This document shows positions 10,792-18,963 of a stretch of 64,000 nt of DNA, one piece after another (within the stretch, counting starts at the first letter, position 1; every line of letters begins with the position of its first letter). This stretch comes from Aquilonibacter sp963703325 (GTDB lineage Bacteria > Vulcanimicrobiota > Vulcanimicrobiia > Vulcanimicrobiales > Vulcanimicrobiaceae). The notes under the pieces were generated by a model. It ran no database searches. It saw only the letters and a list, made by a program, of their open reading frames with translations, and was not told the DNA's origin. The stretch spans positions 682,001 through 746,000 of the forward strand of contig OY969805.1 of NCBI GenBank assembly GCA_963703325.1. Direction: 5' to 3'. The position numbers and the translations under genes were made by a program.

Positions 10792-11466
10792 ATGGTATCC
10801 GCATTGCGCCTCGCCGCGACGGTGATCCTGGTGCGCGCGCTATCCGGGCAAACCGAAGTGCTGATGTTGCGTCGTAGCGCAGCCAGCCCGTTCATGCCCG
10901 GCGCCTATGTCTTTCCCGGAGGTGCCGTCGACAGTGTCGACTACGACCGCGGCCAACCGTTGGGCTGGAACGACGCGCGCATCGTGGCAGAATTCCGCGC
11001 CGTCTCGCCGGAGGAATTGCCCGTCGATCAGCCCGCAATCGGTACGCGCGACGCGCACGCACTGGTCCATGCCGCCGTGCGCGAACTCGCCGAAGAAGCC
11101 AGCGTCGACGTCGATGCTGCCGGCTTGCGCCTCTTTTCCCACTGGATTACGCCGCCGAGCGAGCCGCGCCGCTACAACACGCACTTCTTTGTCGCGAACG
11201 CGCCGCCCGGGGCGTTCGGCACCGCCGACAGCGTTGAAACGCACGATGCGCAGTGGCTCGCGCCCACCGACGCTCTCGCGGCGCATCGGCGAGGCGAGAT
11301 GCACCTCGTCTTCCCTACGATCAAACATCTGGAGCGACTCGCCGCTTTCGATAGTGTCGACGCGTTGCTCGCCTTCGCGCGAGAGAAGCCGATTGTCACG
11401 ATCATGCCCGATCGCGGCCCGTCGGAAGGTGTCGTGCTCCCGCGAGCGTTAGAGGGACGATGGTGA
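10792..11466 (+). CDS. NUDIX hydrolase (NUDT7/NUDT19-like layout)
   Basis: Hydrolyses a nucleoside diphosphate linked to another moiety. The approximately 224-residue protein has FPGGAVD and, after an unusually long insert of about 50 residues, RELAEEASVDV. The Nudix glutamates are thus present but the box is split, as in NUDT7/NUDT19-type enzymes, which act on CoA derivatives; that substrate is only suggested. ATG 10792 starts directly before the first beta strand (SALRLAATVILVR); a GTG at 10771 would add seven residues. Its stop overlaps the downstream MBL gene by 7 bases, a pairing that implies joint expression. Confidence 0.85.
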   Translation: MVSALRLAATVILVRALSGQTEVLMLRRSAASPFMPGAYVFPGGAVDSVDYDRGQPLGWNDARIVAEFRAVSPEELPVDQPAIGTRDAHALVHAAVRELAEEASVDVDAAGLRLFSHWITPPSEPRRYNTHFFVANAPPGAFGTADSVETHDAQWLAPTDALAAHRRGEMHLVFPTIKHLERLAAFDSVDALLAFAREKPIVTIMPDRGPSEGVVLPRALEGRW

Positions 11467-12380
11467 GCCGCATTGCGTTGGTCCGCGCCCCTAATCCGTC
11501 ACCGATGACCCTCACCGGAACCAATTCGTATGTCATCGATGCGGGCAACAACGAAGCCATCGTGATCGACCCCGGGCCGGTGATCGAACGTCATCTCAAC
11601 GCACTGCTTGCAAACGCAAGCGAGCGCGGCTTGAACATCTCGACAATTGCCTTGACCCACGGTCACCCCGATCACGCACCGGCCGCCGCTCCACTTGCTG
11701 CGCGAACCGGCGCGACCGTGTGGGTGCATCCAAACTCAGCCGTGCAACACGATCGCACGTTCGAGCTCGACGGCGAACTGCGCGTGGGTTCGCTTGCACT
11801 GCGCGTCATCGATGCGCCCGGCCACACCTTCGAACACGTGGCACTCTACGAGCCGGGCGAAGGAGCACTCTTCACCGGGGACGTGATCTTGGGAGAAGGG
11901 ACGGTCGTCGTCGCACCGCCTGGGGGTGCAATGCGTCCATACCAACGTACGCTGCAGCGGCTACGCGACGAATTTTCAAGCGCGGCGCGCATCTACGGTG
12001 GACACGGACCGATCGTGGACGACGCACGCACTAAAATCGATGAGTACATCGAGCATCGAAAACTGCGCGAGGCTGAGCTGCTGACCGTGCTCGCGCGCGA
12101 ACCGATGACGATTCCGCAACTCGTGATCGCGATCTACGGCGCGCAACGCCCGATGCTCTGGCCTGCGATGGCGCGACAGCTGCTGGCCTATCTACTGGCA
12201 CTGAGCGAAGAAGGCGCCGTTACCGCGCGTGCGCTCGCGCGGCCGATGACCGAGCAGGAGAACACGATTCTCAATCCGTCGTGGGAATCAATCGTCGGCG
12301 CCGAGCACGCACCGGTTATCGCGGCCGAACTCGGTGCCATGCTCAAGCTCGACGCGCTGTACGAGTATGCTCTTTCCTGA
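11460..12380 (+). CDS. MBL-fold metallo-hydrolase, LACTB2-like
   Basis: A 306-residue metallo-beta-lactamase-fold hydrolase. The dinuclear zinc motif HxHxDH is intact (THGHPDHAPAA near residue 63). Further ligands are in IDAPGHTFEHVALY, LFTGDVILGEG and the late YGGHGPIV. The last 80 residues resemble the winged-helix tail of LACTB2-type proteins (HRKLREAELLTVLA, then QLLAYLLALSEEGAV). LACTB2 relatives are reported endoribonucleases, while bacterial members are mostly uncharacterised, so RNA, thioester or lactone substrates are all possible. Overlap with the Nudix gene couples the two. Confidence 0.85.
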   Translation: MVSRIALVRAPNPSPMTLTGTNSYVIDAGNNEAIVIDPGPVIERHLNALLANASERGLNISTIALTHGHPDHAPAAAPLAARTGATVWVHPNSAVQHDRTFELDGELRVGSLALRVIDAPGHTFEHVALYEPGEGALFTGDVILGEGTVVVAPPGGAMRPYQRTLQRLRDEFSSAARIYGGHGPIVDDARTKIDEYIEHRKLREAELLTVLAREPMTIPQLVIAIYGAQRPMLWPAMARQLLAYLLALSEEGAVTARALARPMTEQENTILNPSWESIVGAEHAPVIAAELGAMLKLDALYEYALS

Positions 12381-12384
12381 AAAG

Positions 12385-13368
12385 CTACTCGACGGCTAGC
12401 ACGATTTTGCCGAATTGCTGTCCTGCGGCCATCCGTTCGGCCGCTGTAACCGCTTCGCCCATCGGATAGACGCGATCGATCGCCGGACGGATCTCGTGTT
12501 TGGTGACGAGATCGAGCATGCCGCGAAAATCCTGTGGACTACCCATCGACGTGCCGCGAATATCGAGGTGATTCCAAAAGATCGGAAATATCCGAATCGT
12601 CGCTTCCGGCCGCGTGCCGCCGTAGAGCACGACTCGTCCGCCGGGTCGCACTGCGGAAAGCGCTTTGTTCAACGTGTCGCCGCCGGATGAATCGACGACG
12701 AGATCGACCTCGCCGCGTTTGAGCGCCTTGTGCCAATCGGGATTCTCCGCGTAGTTGATCGTAACGTCCGCGCCGAGCGCGCGCGCCCGCTCGAGTTTTT
12801 CTTCACTGCCCGATGTGACGACCGTTCGCGCGCCGGCGGCTTTGGCAAAGAGCAGCACAAAGGTCTGCACGCCGCCGCCGATGCCAGGAATCAGCACCGT
12901 TTCCCCCGCCTTCAACTCGCCCCGCGTGAAGAGCGCGCGATGGGCGGTGAGACCGGCCAGTGGAATCGCCGCAGCCTCCTGCATCGAGAGATGCGGCGGC
13001 TTGAGATACACGTTGGATTTCGGAATCGCGAGGTATTGCGCAAAGGTGCCGTCGCGCGGCATCCCGAGAATCGACGCTCCCTCGGCCCAGAGCTCGCGAT
13101 CGCTGCCCCACCCAAGCATAGGATCGATGACGACCTCGGCCGCGCTTTCCTCATGAACGCCGGCGCCGTCGGAGCCGAGCGTACGCGGCAACGCAATGCC
13201 GGGGTAGAGTCCTTGCGTGATAAACACGTCGCGCCGGTTGAAGGCCGCGGCGCGCACGCGCACGAGCGTCTCGTCCGGCGCAGGCACGGGGCGATCGACC
13301 TCGTCGATCCGCAGGTTTTTAGGGCCGCCGACCTCGTGCAACCGCACGGCTTTCATCATCGCGCTCAT
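12385..13368 (-). CDS. Zinc-independent quinone oxidoreductase / MDR family dehydrogenase
   Basis: A 327-residue medium-chain dehydrogenase/reductase. It has the GroES-like N-terminal half (MKAVRLHEVGGPKNLRIDEVD, AAAFNRRDVFITQGLYPG, LGSDGAGV) and a Rossmann half with the nucleotide loop GIGGGVQTFVLLFAKAAGARTVVTSGS. The four-cysteine structural zinc lobe is absent and no clear catalytic zinc ligand set is visible, which fits quinone oxidoreductases and enoyl reductases, usually NADPH-dependent. The gene ends 4 bases from the convergent MBL gene. The start has MSAMMK, so 13359 or 13356 are equally possible starts. Physiological substrate unknown. Confidence 0.88.
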   Translation of the reverse strand: MSAMMKAVRLHEVGGPKNLRIDEVDRPVPAPDETLVRVRAAAFNRRDVFITQGLYPGIALPRTLGSDGAGVHEESAAEVVIDPMLGWGSDRELWAEGASILGMPRDGTFAQYLAIPKSNVYLKPPHLSMQEAAAIPLAGLTAHRALFTRGELKAGETVLIPGIGGGVQTFVLLFAKAAGARTVVTSGSEEKLERARALGADVTINYAENPDWHKALKRGEVDLVVDSSGGDTLNKALSAVRPGGRVVLYGGTRPEATIRIFPIFWNHLDIRGTSMGSPQDFRGMLDLVTKHEIRPAIDRVYPMGEAVTAAERMAAGQQFGKIVLAVE

Positions 13369-13452
13369 TGTCGCGTGATTGTGTCCGAAACCGGCAAAAT
13401 CTTGCTGCCTACGATAATGCAGTCATAAGCTGCGGCGGCGAACATAGAACGG

Positions 13453-15162
13453 ATGCATCTCCCGAACGTTCGTCGTCGTGCGCTCGCCGCTTTGGCGTTG
13501 CTCTGTGCTCTCGTTGCGTGCGGCGGCGGAGGAGGGGGTGGCGGAAGCGCACTGCCGCCGGGGCAGCAAGCAACACCACAAACGACGCCGAGCTCGAGCG
13601 TTCCGACGCCGCAAGCGCTGCCAACCATTTCCTCGGCGGGAAATTCGGCGGCGCTATCGATCACCGCGAGCACCGCGGTCACGGCGTCGGCGGATTCGGG
13701 CGCCCCGACCGGCACGTCGCCGCTATTGCGCCGGCGAAACAACACGGCAACCGGGACGGCGCTTTTTTATTTCACCGTTAGCTCGACGAATCAAAGCGCG
13801 TTCTACCTGATCGCCTTGAGCTCGACGTTCACGTTAGCATCCGCGCCGGCGACGCCCGTCTATCTCGCGTACTGGAACAACACGGAGTGGGACAACGTCT
13901 CTGATACCGCCGCGACGGTCAACGGCTCGTCCGTGACGGTCAACGATCCGAGCCTCGACATCAATGCGACCTCCGGGAGCCTGTACTTCGTGCTCTACTC
14001 CGGCACGCCGCTACCAACGGCATCGCCCAGTTCTTCCCCGAGTGCGCAACCGAGCACGTCGCCGAGCACACCCACGACATCGCCGACCGCAACCGCGACG
14101 ACGAGCGCATCACCAACGACCGCCGCTAATAGCTGCATGCAGACGCCCAACCCCACTTACACGGGCGGTGGCGTCTCCGACCAAACGACCACGTTCTTCA
14201 CGTCGCTGCAGAGCGCCGGCAGCGGCAGCCAAATCTGCGTCAGCGTGTACGAGCCCTCAAGCCAAGTGATGAGCGCGATGGAAATGGCAGCGCGGAATGG
14301 CGCGGCGCTCACGGTGATCTTCCCGGCCGAAGAATACCCCAGCAGCGAGTCCAGCGACCAATCCGATGCGTCGACGCTCGCCGCCGACGGTGCCCACGTC
14401 GTCTGGCTGCAAGACACACAATCACCCGAGTACGTCATATCGGCAACGCCATCCGGTGAGTACATAACCGACTCGTACCTACCGATCCATGCAAAGTTCG
14501 CGCTCGTCAACGGCGTCGCGTACATGGACGGCCACAATTGGTTTGAGTCGAATCCGACCGACGTCATTCTGCAGGACCAAAACCCCGCGGACTACACTGC
14601 GATCCGAACTGAGCTGACGACGTTCCCGTCAGCGCCGCCCACAGTAACCGGAAGCAACTACGTTTTTACCACCGATAAGTACAATTCGCTCAACGAAGAA
14701 GCGAGCGTTCTTAACGGCGCTAGCGCAGGCAACGGCTACACTGTCGACTTCATCAGCGAGAGCTTCTTGGATTATGGCAACTCAGCGCCGGAGAGTGTCT
14801 TCAGCGCGTTGCTCGCTGCGGCCCAGGCGGGTGCAACGGTGAACGTCATCGTCGAGGGTTCGATTACCAGCAGCCACGAGGCGTGCGCCCTTTCGATTCT
14901 CGCGTATAACCATGCCAACACCTACGTCCAAACCGCAGGCGGGAGCGAGAAGATACTCTTGGTCTTGGACGGTTCGACCGTAACGAACGCCTGGATGGGT
15001 TCCTCGAACATGACCGACTACGACTACATCGATTGGGGCATGACGATCCCGACGAGCAATACCTCGGTCATTACGGCGCTGCAGAACAACTACAACACCG
15101 AGCTGAGCACGTACGCATCGCCCTCACCGTCCCCGGCCGCGTCGCCCACCTGTTCGCCGTAA
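13453..15162 (+). CDS. Phospholipase-D-like lipoprotein (paralogue 2)
   Basis: A 569-residue exported protein with a signal peptide, lipobox (ALVACGGG) and poly-Gly stretch. An N-terminal beta module contains VYLAYWNNTEWDNVS and SLYFVLYSG; the same AYWN...W...FY pattern occurs in the lipoprotein at 18964-21108. A Ser/Thr/Pro linker follows, then the PLD-like half. Motif one near residue 344 is HAKFALVNGVAYMDGHN, with H and K kept but the Asp replaced by Asn. Motif two near residue 496 is SEKILLVLDGS...MGSSN, lacking the His. Both paralogues share the same HAK/SEK asymmetry, so it is inherited and not a random error. Monocistronic as far as can be seen. Substrate unknown. Confidence 0.8.
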   Translation: MHLPNVRRRALAALALLCALVACGGGGGGGGSALPPGQQATPQTTPSSSVPTPQALPTISSAGNSAALSITASTAVTASADSGAPTGTSPLLRRRNNTATGTALFYFTVSSTNQSAFYLIALSSTFTLASAPATPVYLAYWNNTEWDNVSDTAATVNGSSVTVNDPSLDINATSGSLYFVLYSGTPLPTASPSSSPSAQPSTSPSTPTTSPTATATTSASPTTAANSCMQTPNPTYTGGGVSDQTTTFFTSLQSAGSGSQICVSVYEPSSQVMSAMEMAARNGAALTVIFPAEEYPSSESSDQSDASTLAADGAHVVWLQDTQSPEYVISATPSGEYITDSYLPIHAKFALVNGVAYMDGHNWFESNPTDVILQDQNPADYTAIRTELTTFPSAPPTVTGSNYVFTTDKYNSLNEEASVLNGASAGNGYTVDFISESFLDYGNSAPESVFSALLAAAQAGATVNVIVEGSITSSHEACALSILAYNHANTYVQTAGGSEKILLVLDGSTVTNAWMGSSNMTDYDYIDWGMTIPTSNTSVITALQNNYNTELSTYASPSPSPAASPTCSP

Positions 15163-15237
15163 CGCAATCGAGGCAAAGAATGCATGGGGGCCCTTCGGTT
15201 CGCGCGAAGAACGAAAAAAGACCTCCGAAAGGAACCC

Positions 15238-15495
15238 ATGTCAAAAAAAGGTGCCGCCGTCATCAAGGCCCTCTTCAAGGGGATGGCGCGAACGCAGCGC
15301 CAGTTCACGCTCGAGGTCGGGCCCGTGCGCGCGACCGGTGTGCCGGCTGTTCTGCTCGGCATGTGCGGGATCGTCGCCGCCTCGGGTGTCGCGGCTTTTC
15401 TGGCCCGAAGCGCGCGCCGGCTCCCCGAAACCTTGAGCGAGGCCAAAGGGTTGGCACAGACGTTACGCGGCGACCGGCCGCGCCTCAACCCGTAG
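15238..15495 (+). CDS. Small single-helix membrane protein, unknown function
   Basis: An 85-residue protein that I do not recognise. A basic N-terminus (MSKKGAAVIKALFKG) precedes one hydrophobic helix near residues 35-55 (GVPAVLLGMCGIVAASGVAAFL) and a charged tail. GAAAGG lies a few bases ahead of the ATG and fixes this start over an upstream one at 15184. It stands 11 bases before bolA and probably shares its transcript, making it the first gene of the bolA-glutaredoxin-sulfurtransferase group. Confidence 0.65.
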   Translation: MSKKGAAVIKALFKGMARTQRQFTLEVGPVRATGVPAVLLGMCGIVAASGVAAFLARSARRLPETLSEAKGLAQTLRGDRPRLNP

Positions 15496-15506
15496 AATAG
15501 AAATGC

Positions 15507-15746
15507 ATGATCGATAACGATTCGCTCGCGGCGCTGATCCAGCGCGACCTGCCTGACGCACAGGTCGAGATCGTGGACCGGACCGGCACGATGGACCACT
15601 TCAACGTGACCGTTCGCTCGCGCGCATTCGCTGGGCGAACGCTCATCGAACAGCACCAACTCGTGTACGGCGCGTTGCGCGCCGCACTCAAAGACGGCCG
15701 CGTGCACGCGGTCGAACTCAAAACTCTCGTCAGCGAAAGCGTATAA
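15507..15746 (+). CDS. bolA: BolA/IbaG family protein
   Basis: A 79-residue complete BolA domain with the helix-turn FNVTVRSRAFAGRTLIEQHQLVYGAL and the C-terminal HAVELKT strand. BolA proteins bind a [2Fe-2S] cluster together with CGFS-type monothiol glutaredoxins, and some bind DNA. The next gene, 2 bases downstream, encodes exactly such a glutaredoxin, so partnership is strongly supported. The invariant C-terminal histidine is present in VHAVELK. The compact length is closer to the IbaG/BolA2 group than to E. coli BolA. Confidence 0.88.
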   Translation: MIDNDSLAALIQRDLPDAQVEIVDRTGTMDHFNVTVRSRAFAGRTLIEQHQLVYGALRAALKDGRVHAVELKTLVSESV

Positions 15747-15748
15747 CG

Positions 15749-16105
15749 ATGTCGGAACGATTGAAAGAAGAAATCACCGCGGAGATCGCGGCGAACAAGA
15801 TCCTGGTCTACGGAAAAGGTACCAAGACGGCACCACGCTGCGGCTTCACGCTCGAGACCATCCAATTTTTCGATCACTTCGGCTATCCGTTCGAGGTGGT
15901 CGACGTGCTCGAGAATATGGAGAAGCGCGAAGTGTTGGCGGAGATGACCAATTGGCCGACGTTGCCGAAGGTCTTCATCGACGGCAAGTTTTACGGCGAT
16001 ACCGACATTCTCGGCCCGATGGCGCAAAACGGTGAATTGCAAACCGTACTGCGCGACGCGTTCGGCCCCGAAGCGCAAACCAAAACCACCATCAACTTGC
16101 GTTAG
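15749..16105 (+). CDS. grxD: Monothiol glutaredoxin (Grx4 family), CGFT active site
   Basis: A 118-residue Grx4/GrxD-type protein that holds and delivers [2Fe-2S] clusters with glutathione and BolA. It shows the KGTKTAPRCGF loop (canonical KGTxxxPxCGF), WPTLPKVFIDGKFYGDTDI for glutathione contact, and the usual length. The active-site motif is CGFT (Cys31) where the family has CGFS; Ser to Thr is mild. KGTPxxP has become KGTKTAP. bolA ends 2 bases upstream and a sulfurtransferase starts 8 bases downstream, a sulfur and Fe-S handling unit. Confidence 0.92.
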   Translation: MSERLKEEITAEIAANKILVYGKGTKTAPRCGFTLETIQFFDHFGYPFEVVDVLENMEKREVLAEMTNWPTLPKVFIDGKFYGDTDILGPMAQNGELQTVLRDAFGPEAQTKTTINLR

Positions 16106-16113
16106 CGCGAGCC

Positions 16114-16953
16114 GTGGCCTACACGACGATCGTCGACGCGGCGACCGTGGCGCAGCATCTCGACGATCCAGCGTGGGTGATCGTCGACTGCCGCCATGCG
16201 CTCGCCGATTTCTCGACTGGCCGCCAACTCTACGTGGAAGCGCACATTCCCGGCGCATACTTCGCCGATGCCGAGCACGATCTCGCCGGGCCCAAGAGCG
16301 GCACCAACGGGCGCCATCCCTTACCCGATCCCCAAGTCTTCGCGGCCTTTCTGCGCAGTATCGGCGTCAACGAGGAGACGCAAATCGTCGCCTACGACGC
16401 CGGCGGCGACATCTTTGCCGCACGATTGTGGTTCTTATGCCGATGGATCGGCCATGACGCCTGCGCCGTGCTCGACGGCGGCCTCGCGACGTGGATTACC
16501 GCAGGCCTTCCGGTGACCCACGTGCCGCCGCCGCAACCGCGTGCCGGAAACGTGCACGCGCATCTGCGCCACGAACTCGTCGTTGACGCCGATTACGTGC
16601 TCGCGCACCTCGACGATCGCGCGATGCAAGTGCTCGATGCGCGTGCAGCCGATCGCTTTGCCGGACAAAACGAAACCGTCGATCCGGTGGCCGGGCACAT
16701 TCCCGGCGCGCGCAATCGGTTCTATAAGGAAAATTTTGCCGATGACGGACATTTCCGGCCGGGGCAGCAGTTGCGCGCGGCGTTCGAAGCCTACGGTCCG
16801 AGTGCGTCGATCGTCCATCAATGCGGCTCAGGCATCTCGGGCGCGTTGAATTTGCTCGCTATGGAGATCGCGGGTCTCCGCGGCGCGCGTCTCTACGCCG
16901 GTTCGTGGAGCGAGTGGATCGCCGATCCCTCGCGCCCGATTACGTCGAGCTAG
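16114..16953 (+). CDS. sseA: Thiosulfate/3-mercaptopyruvate sulfurtransferase (double rhodanese)
   Basis: Transfers sulfane sulfur from thiosulfate or mercaptopyruvate to a thiol acceptor. Two rhodanese domains span 279 residues: the first (VIVDCRHALADF..., IPGAYFADAEHDL) is non-catalytic, the second has the catalytic loop HQCGSGISGA with Cys237. CGSGxxx fits mercaptopyruvate-type SseA rather than classical rhodanese (CRKGxxx). GTG 16114 is 8 bases after the glutaredoxin stop. Its 3' end overlaps the convergent metallophosphoesterase by 14 bases. A link to Fe-S work of bolA/grxD is inferred from context. Confidence 0.9.
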   Translation: MAYTTIVDAATVAQHLDDPAWVIVDCRHALADFSTGRQLYVEAHIPGAYFADAEHDLAGPKSGTNGRHPLPDPQVFAAFLRSIGVNEETQIVAYDAGGDIFAARLWFLCRWIGHDACAVLDGGLATWITAGLPVTHVPPPQPRAGNVHAHLRHELVVDADYVLAHLDDRAMQVLDARAADRFAGQNETVDPVAGHIPGARNRFYKENFADDGHFRPGQQLRAAFEAYGPSASIVHQCGSGISGALNLLAMEIAGLRGARLYAGSWSEWIADPSRPITSS

Positions 16954-18427
16954 CCGTTGGCGACGACGACGGCGTAATGCCCGGCGCCGGCGACGGCGTG
17001 GGTGACGGGGTCGGCGACGGCGGCGGTGACGGATGCGGCGGAAGGTCGTGCTCGATCTGCGGCATCGCACAGGCGGTATATTCGGTAACCGTCAAGGCGA
17101 CGTTGGCACACCAATAGGAGCGCCACGTCGTGTCGGTAATGGGCGCGACGCCGTCGCCGCTCTGATAGTCTTCCTCGAAGCGCCGGCGCACGCGTTCGTC
17201 ATCAAAGATCGCTTGTTGGACGCGCCACAGATCTGCGGCGTCGATCGGACCGGGCCCGTACACGCTATCGAAGTCATATTCCCGATGCCACTGCCAATCG
17301 TCTTTGCTCTTGGTGAGGATGTACACTTGTTCGTCTTCGACTTGCGCTGTCGCGTCGTCGACGTCGAGCACCGTAAAGGCCGGCGCGTTGCCGAAGATCG
17401 GACTCACCGACGGAACCACCAGCATCGGCGCGCGTAACGTGCTTGGGTCGGGGCCAATCGTGCGAAAGCTGTCCATGTGCGTGTGCCCGGCAATCGACAT
17501 CACGACCGTCGAGCTCGAATCGAGTGCGGTCAGGAGCGTATCGTTGAAGCGGTCGGTCAGGAATGGTATCGGTGCCGAACCCGCGGTTGCGTGCAGCGTT
17601 GCATATACGTCGATGCCGGGCGGCATATGCGCAATCACCCAAACCGGCGTTCCCGGTGCGAGCGCGGCTTGCGTCGACTGCATCCAGCGTAACTCGTCGC
17701 CGCCCGGATCGGCCTTGGGGTCACCGCATGCGTTTTTGTACTTGAGCGACCAAAACACGTCGTTGAGCACGATCGCTTGCGCGTGCGCGACCGGCAAGGG
17801 CACTGCGTAGTAGCCGCCGGTCGAGAACTGCGCGATAAAGGCGTTCGGATCAGCCGCGCCCACCGACGCCGCCCACGCCGCGGCCATGTGTGCGAGAAAC
17901 GCGTCGTGCGGCGTACTTTGATAGTCGGCGCAGGCGTTGTCGTTGTTGCCGATGACCGGCAACAAATGCGCTCGCGGAAATGCGGCCTGCAGTTCCCAGG
18001 CAAGAAAGGCGATCATCTTGTCGACGAACGCCGCGTAGGCCGCGTCATCGTGCACTTTAGCGGTGCGATCGAACTTGCTGCGAAAGTCGTGAGCGAGGAA
18101 ATCGCCGGCGACGATCACGACGCGCGGATCGGGCACGGCATTACGCGCAGCGTCGAGCGTCGATTCGAGCAACGCGTCGTTGGTGTCGCTGCCGCGGCCC
18201 GACGGCGCCGCGACGTCGCCGGTTGAAAAAATTGCACGCCAGCGTTCGGGCGACGCAGCGGCGAGCCGATCGACCAGGCGCGGCTGCGCAAACGGATCGA
18301 AGTGCAAGTCGCTCAGGACGATCCACGCTTGCGGCGAAGCGGCCCGTGCGGGGGTGGTAAGCGTGACGAGGAGAGTTGCGCTAGCAAGCGCAAACGCGAG
18401 AACGAACCGGAGCATGAAGACGCGCAT
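16940..18427 (-). CDS. Secreted calcineurin-like metallophosphoesterase (acid sphingomyelinase-like)
   Basis: A 495-residue exported hydrolase with a signal peptide (ending TPARAAS) and the dimetal motifs of the metallophosphoesterase family in order: LSDLHFD, AGDFLAHD, GNNDNACADY, VIAHMPPG and AGHTHMDSF. The order and the CADYQSTP segment resemble acid sphingomyelinase and related phosphodiesterases, though no substrate is proven. The last 30 residues are a Pro/Ser/Thr tail without an anchor helix, perhaps a surface spacer. A start at 18415 (second Met) is also possible. It is divergent from the EVE gene with only 18 bases between the starts. Confidence 0.88.
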   Translation of the reverse strand: MRVFMLRFVLAFALASATLLVTLTTPARAASPQAWIVLSDLHFDPFAQPRLVDRLAAASPERWRAIFSTGDVAAPSGRGSDTNDALLESTLDAARNAVPDPRVVIVAGDFLAHDFRSKFDRTAKVHDDAAYAAFVDKMIAFLAWELQAAFPRAHLLPVIGNNDNACADYQSTPHDAFLAHMAAAWAASVGAADPNAFIAQFSTGGYYAVPLPVAHAQAIVLNDVFWSLKYKNACGDPKADPGGDELRWMQSTQAALAPGTPVWVIAHMPPGIDVYATLHATAGSAPIPFLTDRFNDTLLTALDSSSTVVMSIAGHTHMDSFRTIGPDPSTLRAPMLVVPSVSPIFGNAPAFTVLDVDDATAQVEDEQVYILTKSKDDWQWHREYDFDSVYGPGPIDAADLWRVQQAIFDDERVRRRFEEDYQSGDGVAPITDTTWRSYWCANVALTVTEYTACAMPQIEHDLPPHPSPPPSPTPSPTPSPAPGITPSSSPTASST

Positions 18428-18445
18428 TTCCGAGAGAGGAAGTCC

Positions 18446-18913
18446 ATGTCCCGCTATTGGCTATTCAAGAGCGAACCGGACGCCTACAGCTTCGAACAAC
18501 TGTGCAAGGATCGCGTCACACCGTGGAGCGGCGTACGCAACTACCAGGCGCGCAACAACATGATGGAGATGGCGGTGGACGATCTCGGCTTCTTCTATCA
18601 TTCCAGCATCGCCGAACCGGCAGCCGTCGGCATCGTCAAGGTTGTACGCACGGCATACCCGGACAAAACCGCCTTCCAACGCGGCGGCGAGTATTACGAT
18701 CCCAAGAGCACCCCAGCCAAACCACTCTGGATGAACGTCGACGTTGAATGCGTCGAGCCGCTTGCGCATCCGGTCACGCTAGCGCGCATGCGCGCTGAGC
18801 CGCGCCTGGTCGGCATGGCGCTGCTCAAGCGCGGTCAGCGCCTCTCAGTACAGCCGGTGATGCCGCACGAGTGGAAGATCATTTTAGAACTGTCGCGCAC
18901 CTCGGACGAATAA
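18446..18913 (+). CDS. EVE domain protein (thymocyte nuclear protein 1-like)
   Basis: A 155-residue EVE-domain protein: YWLFKSEPDAYSF at the start, RVTPWSGVRNYQARNNM, then VGIVKVVRTAYPD and the C-terminal HEWKIILEL. EVE/PUA-like folds bind modified bases in DNA or RNA, and some act in defence or RNA metabolism. ATG 18446 has GAGAGGAAG just upstream; longer readings run into the divergent gene. No restriction or modification genes are next to it, so a defence role has no support here. A strong hairpin follows directly. Confidence 0.92.
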   Translation: MSRYWLFKSEPDAYSFEQLCKDRVTPWSGVRNYQARNNMMEMAVDDLGFFYHSSIAEPAAVGIVKVVRTAYPDKTAFQRGGEYYDPKSTPAKPLWMNVDVECVEPLAHPVTLARMRAEPRLVGMALLKRGQRLSVQPVMPHEWKIILELSRTSDE

Positions 18914-18944
18914 GCAAGGGACTCGCACATGCGAGTCCCTTGCT
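18913..18944. terminator. Strong bidirectional terminator
   Basis: A 15-bp perfect inverted repeat (AGCAAGGGACTCGCA and its complement) with only two unpaired bases between arms starts at the EVE stop codon. It separates two convergent genes and is followed by CCTTT. Because the EVE stop codon touches the stem, it serves both transcripts. Confidence 0.85.
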
Positions 18945-18963
18945 CCTTTGCGACCGTGTCGCT

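Noticed and set aside
18446..18913. EVE protein as part of a defence island
   Set aside because: Neighbours are a metallophosphoesterase and a surface lipoprotein; no restriction, methylase or nuclease genes nearby.
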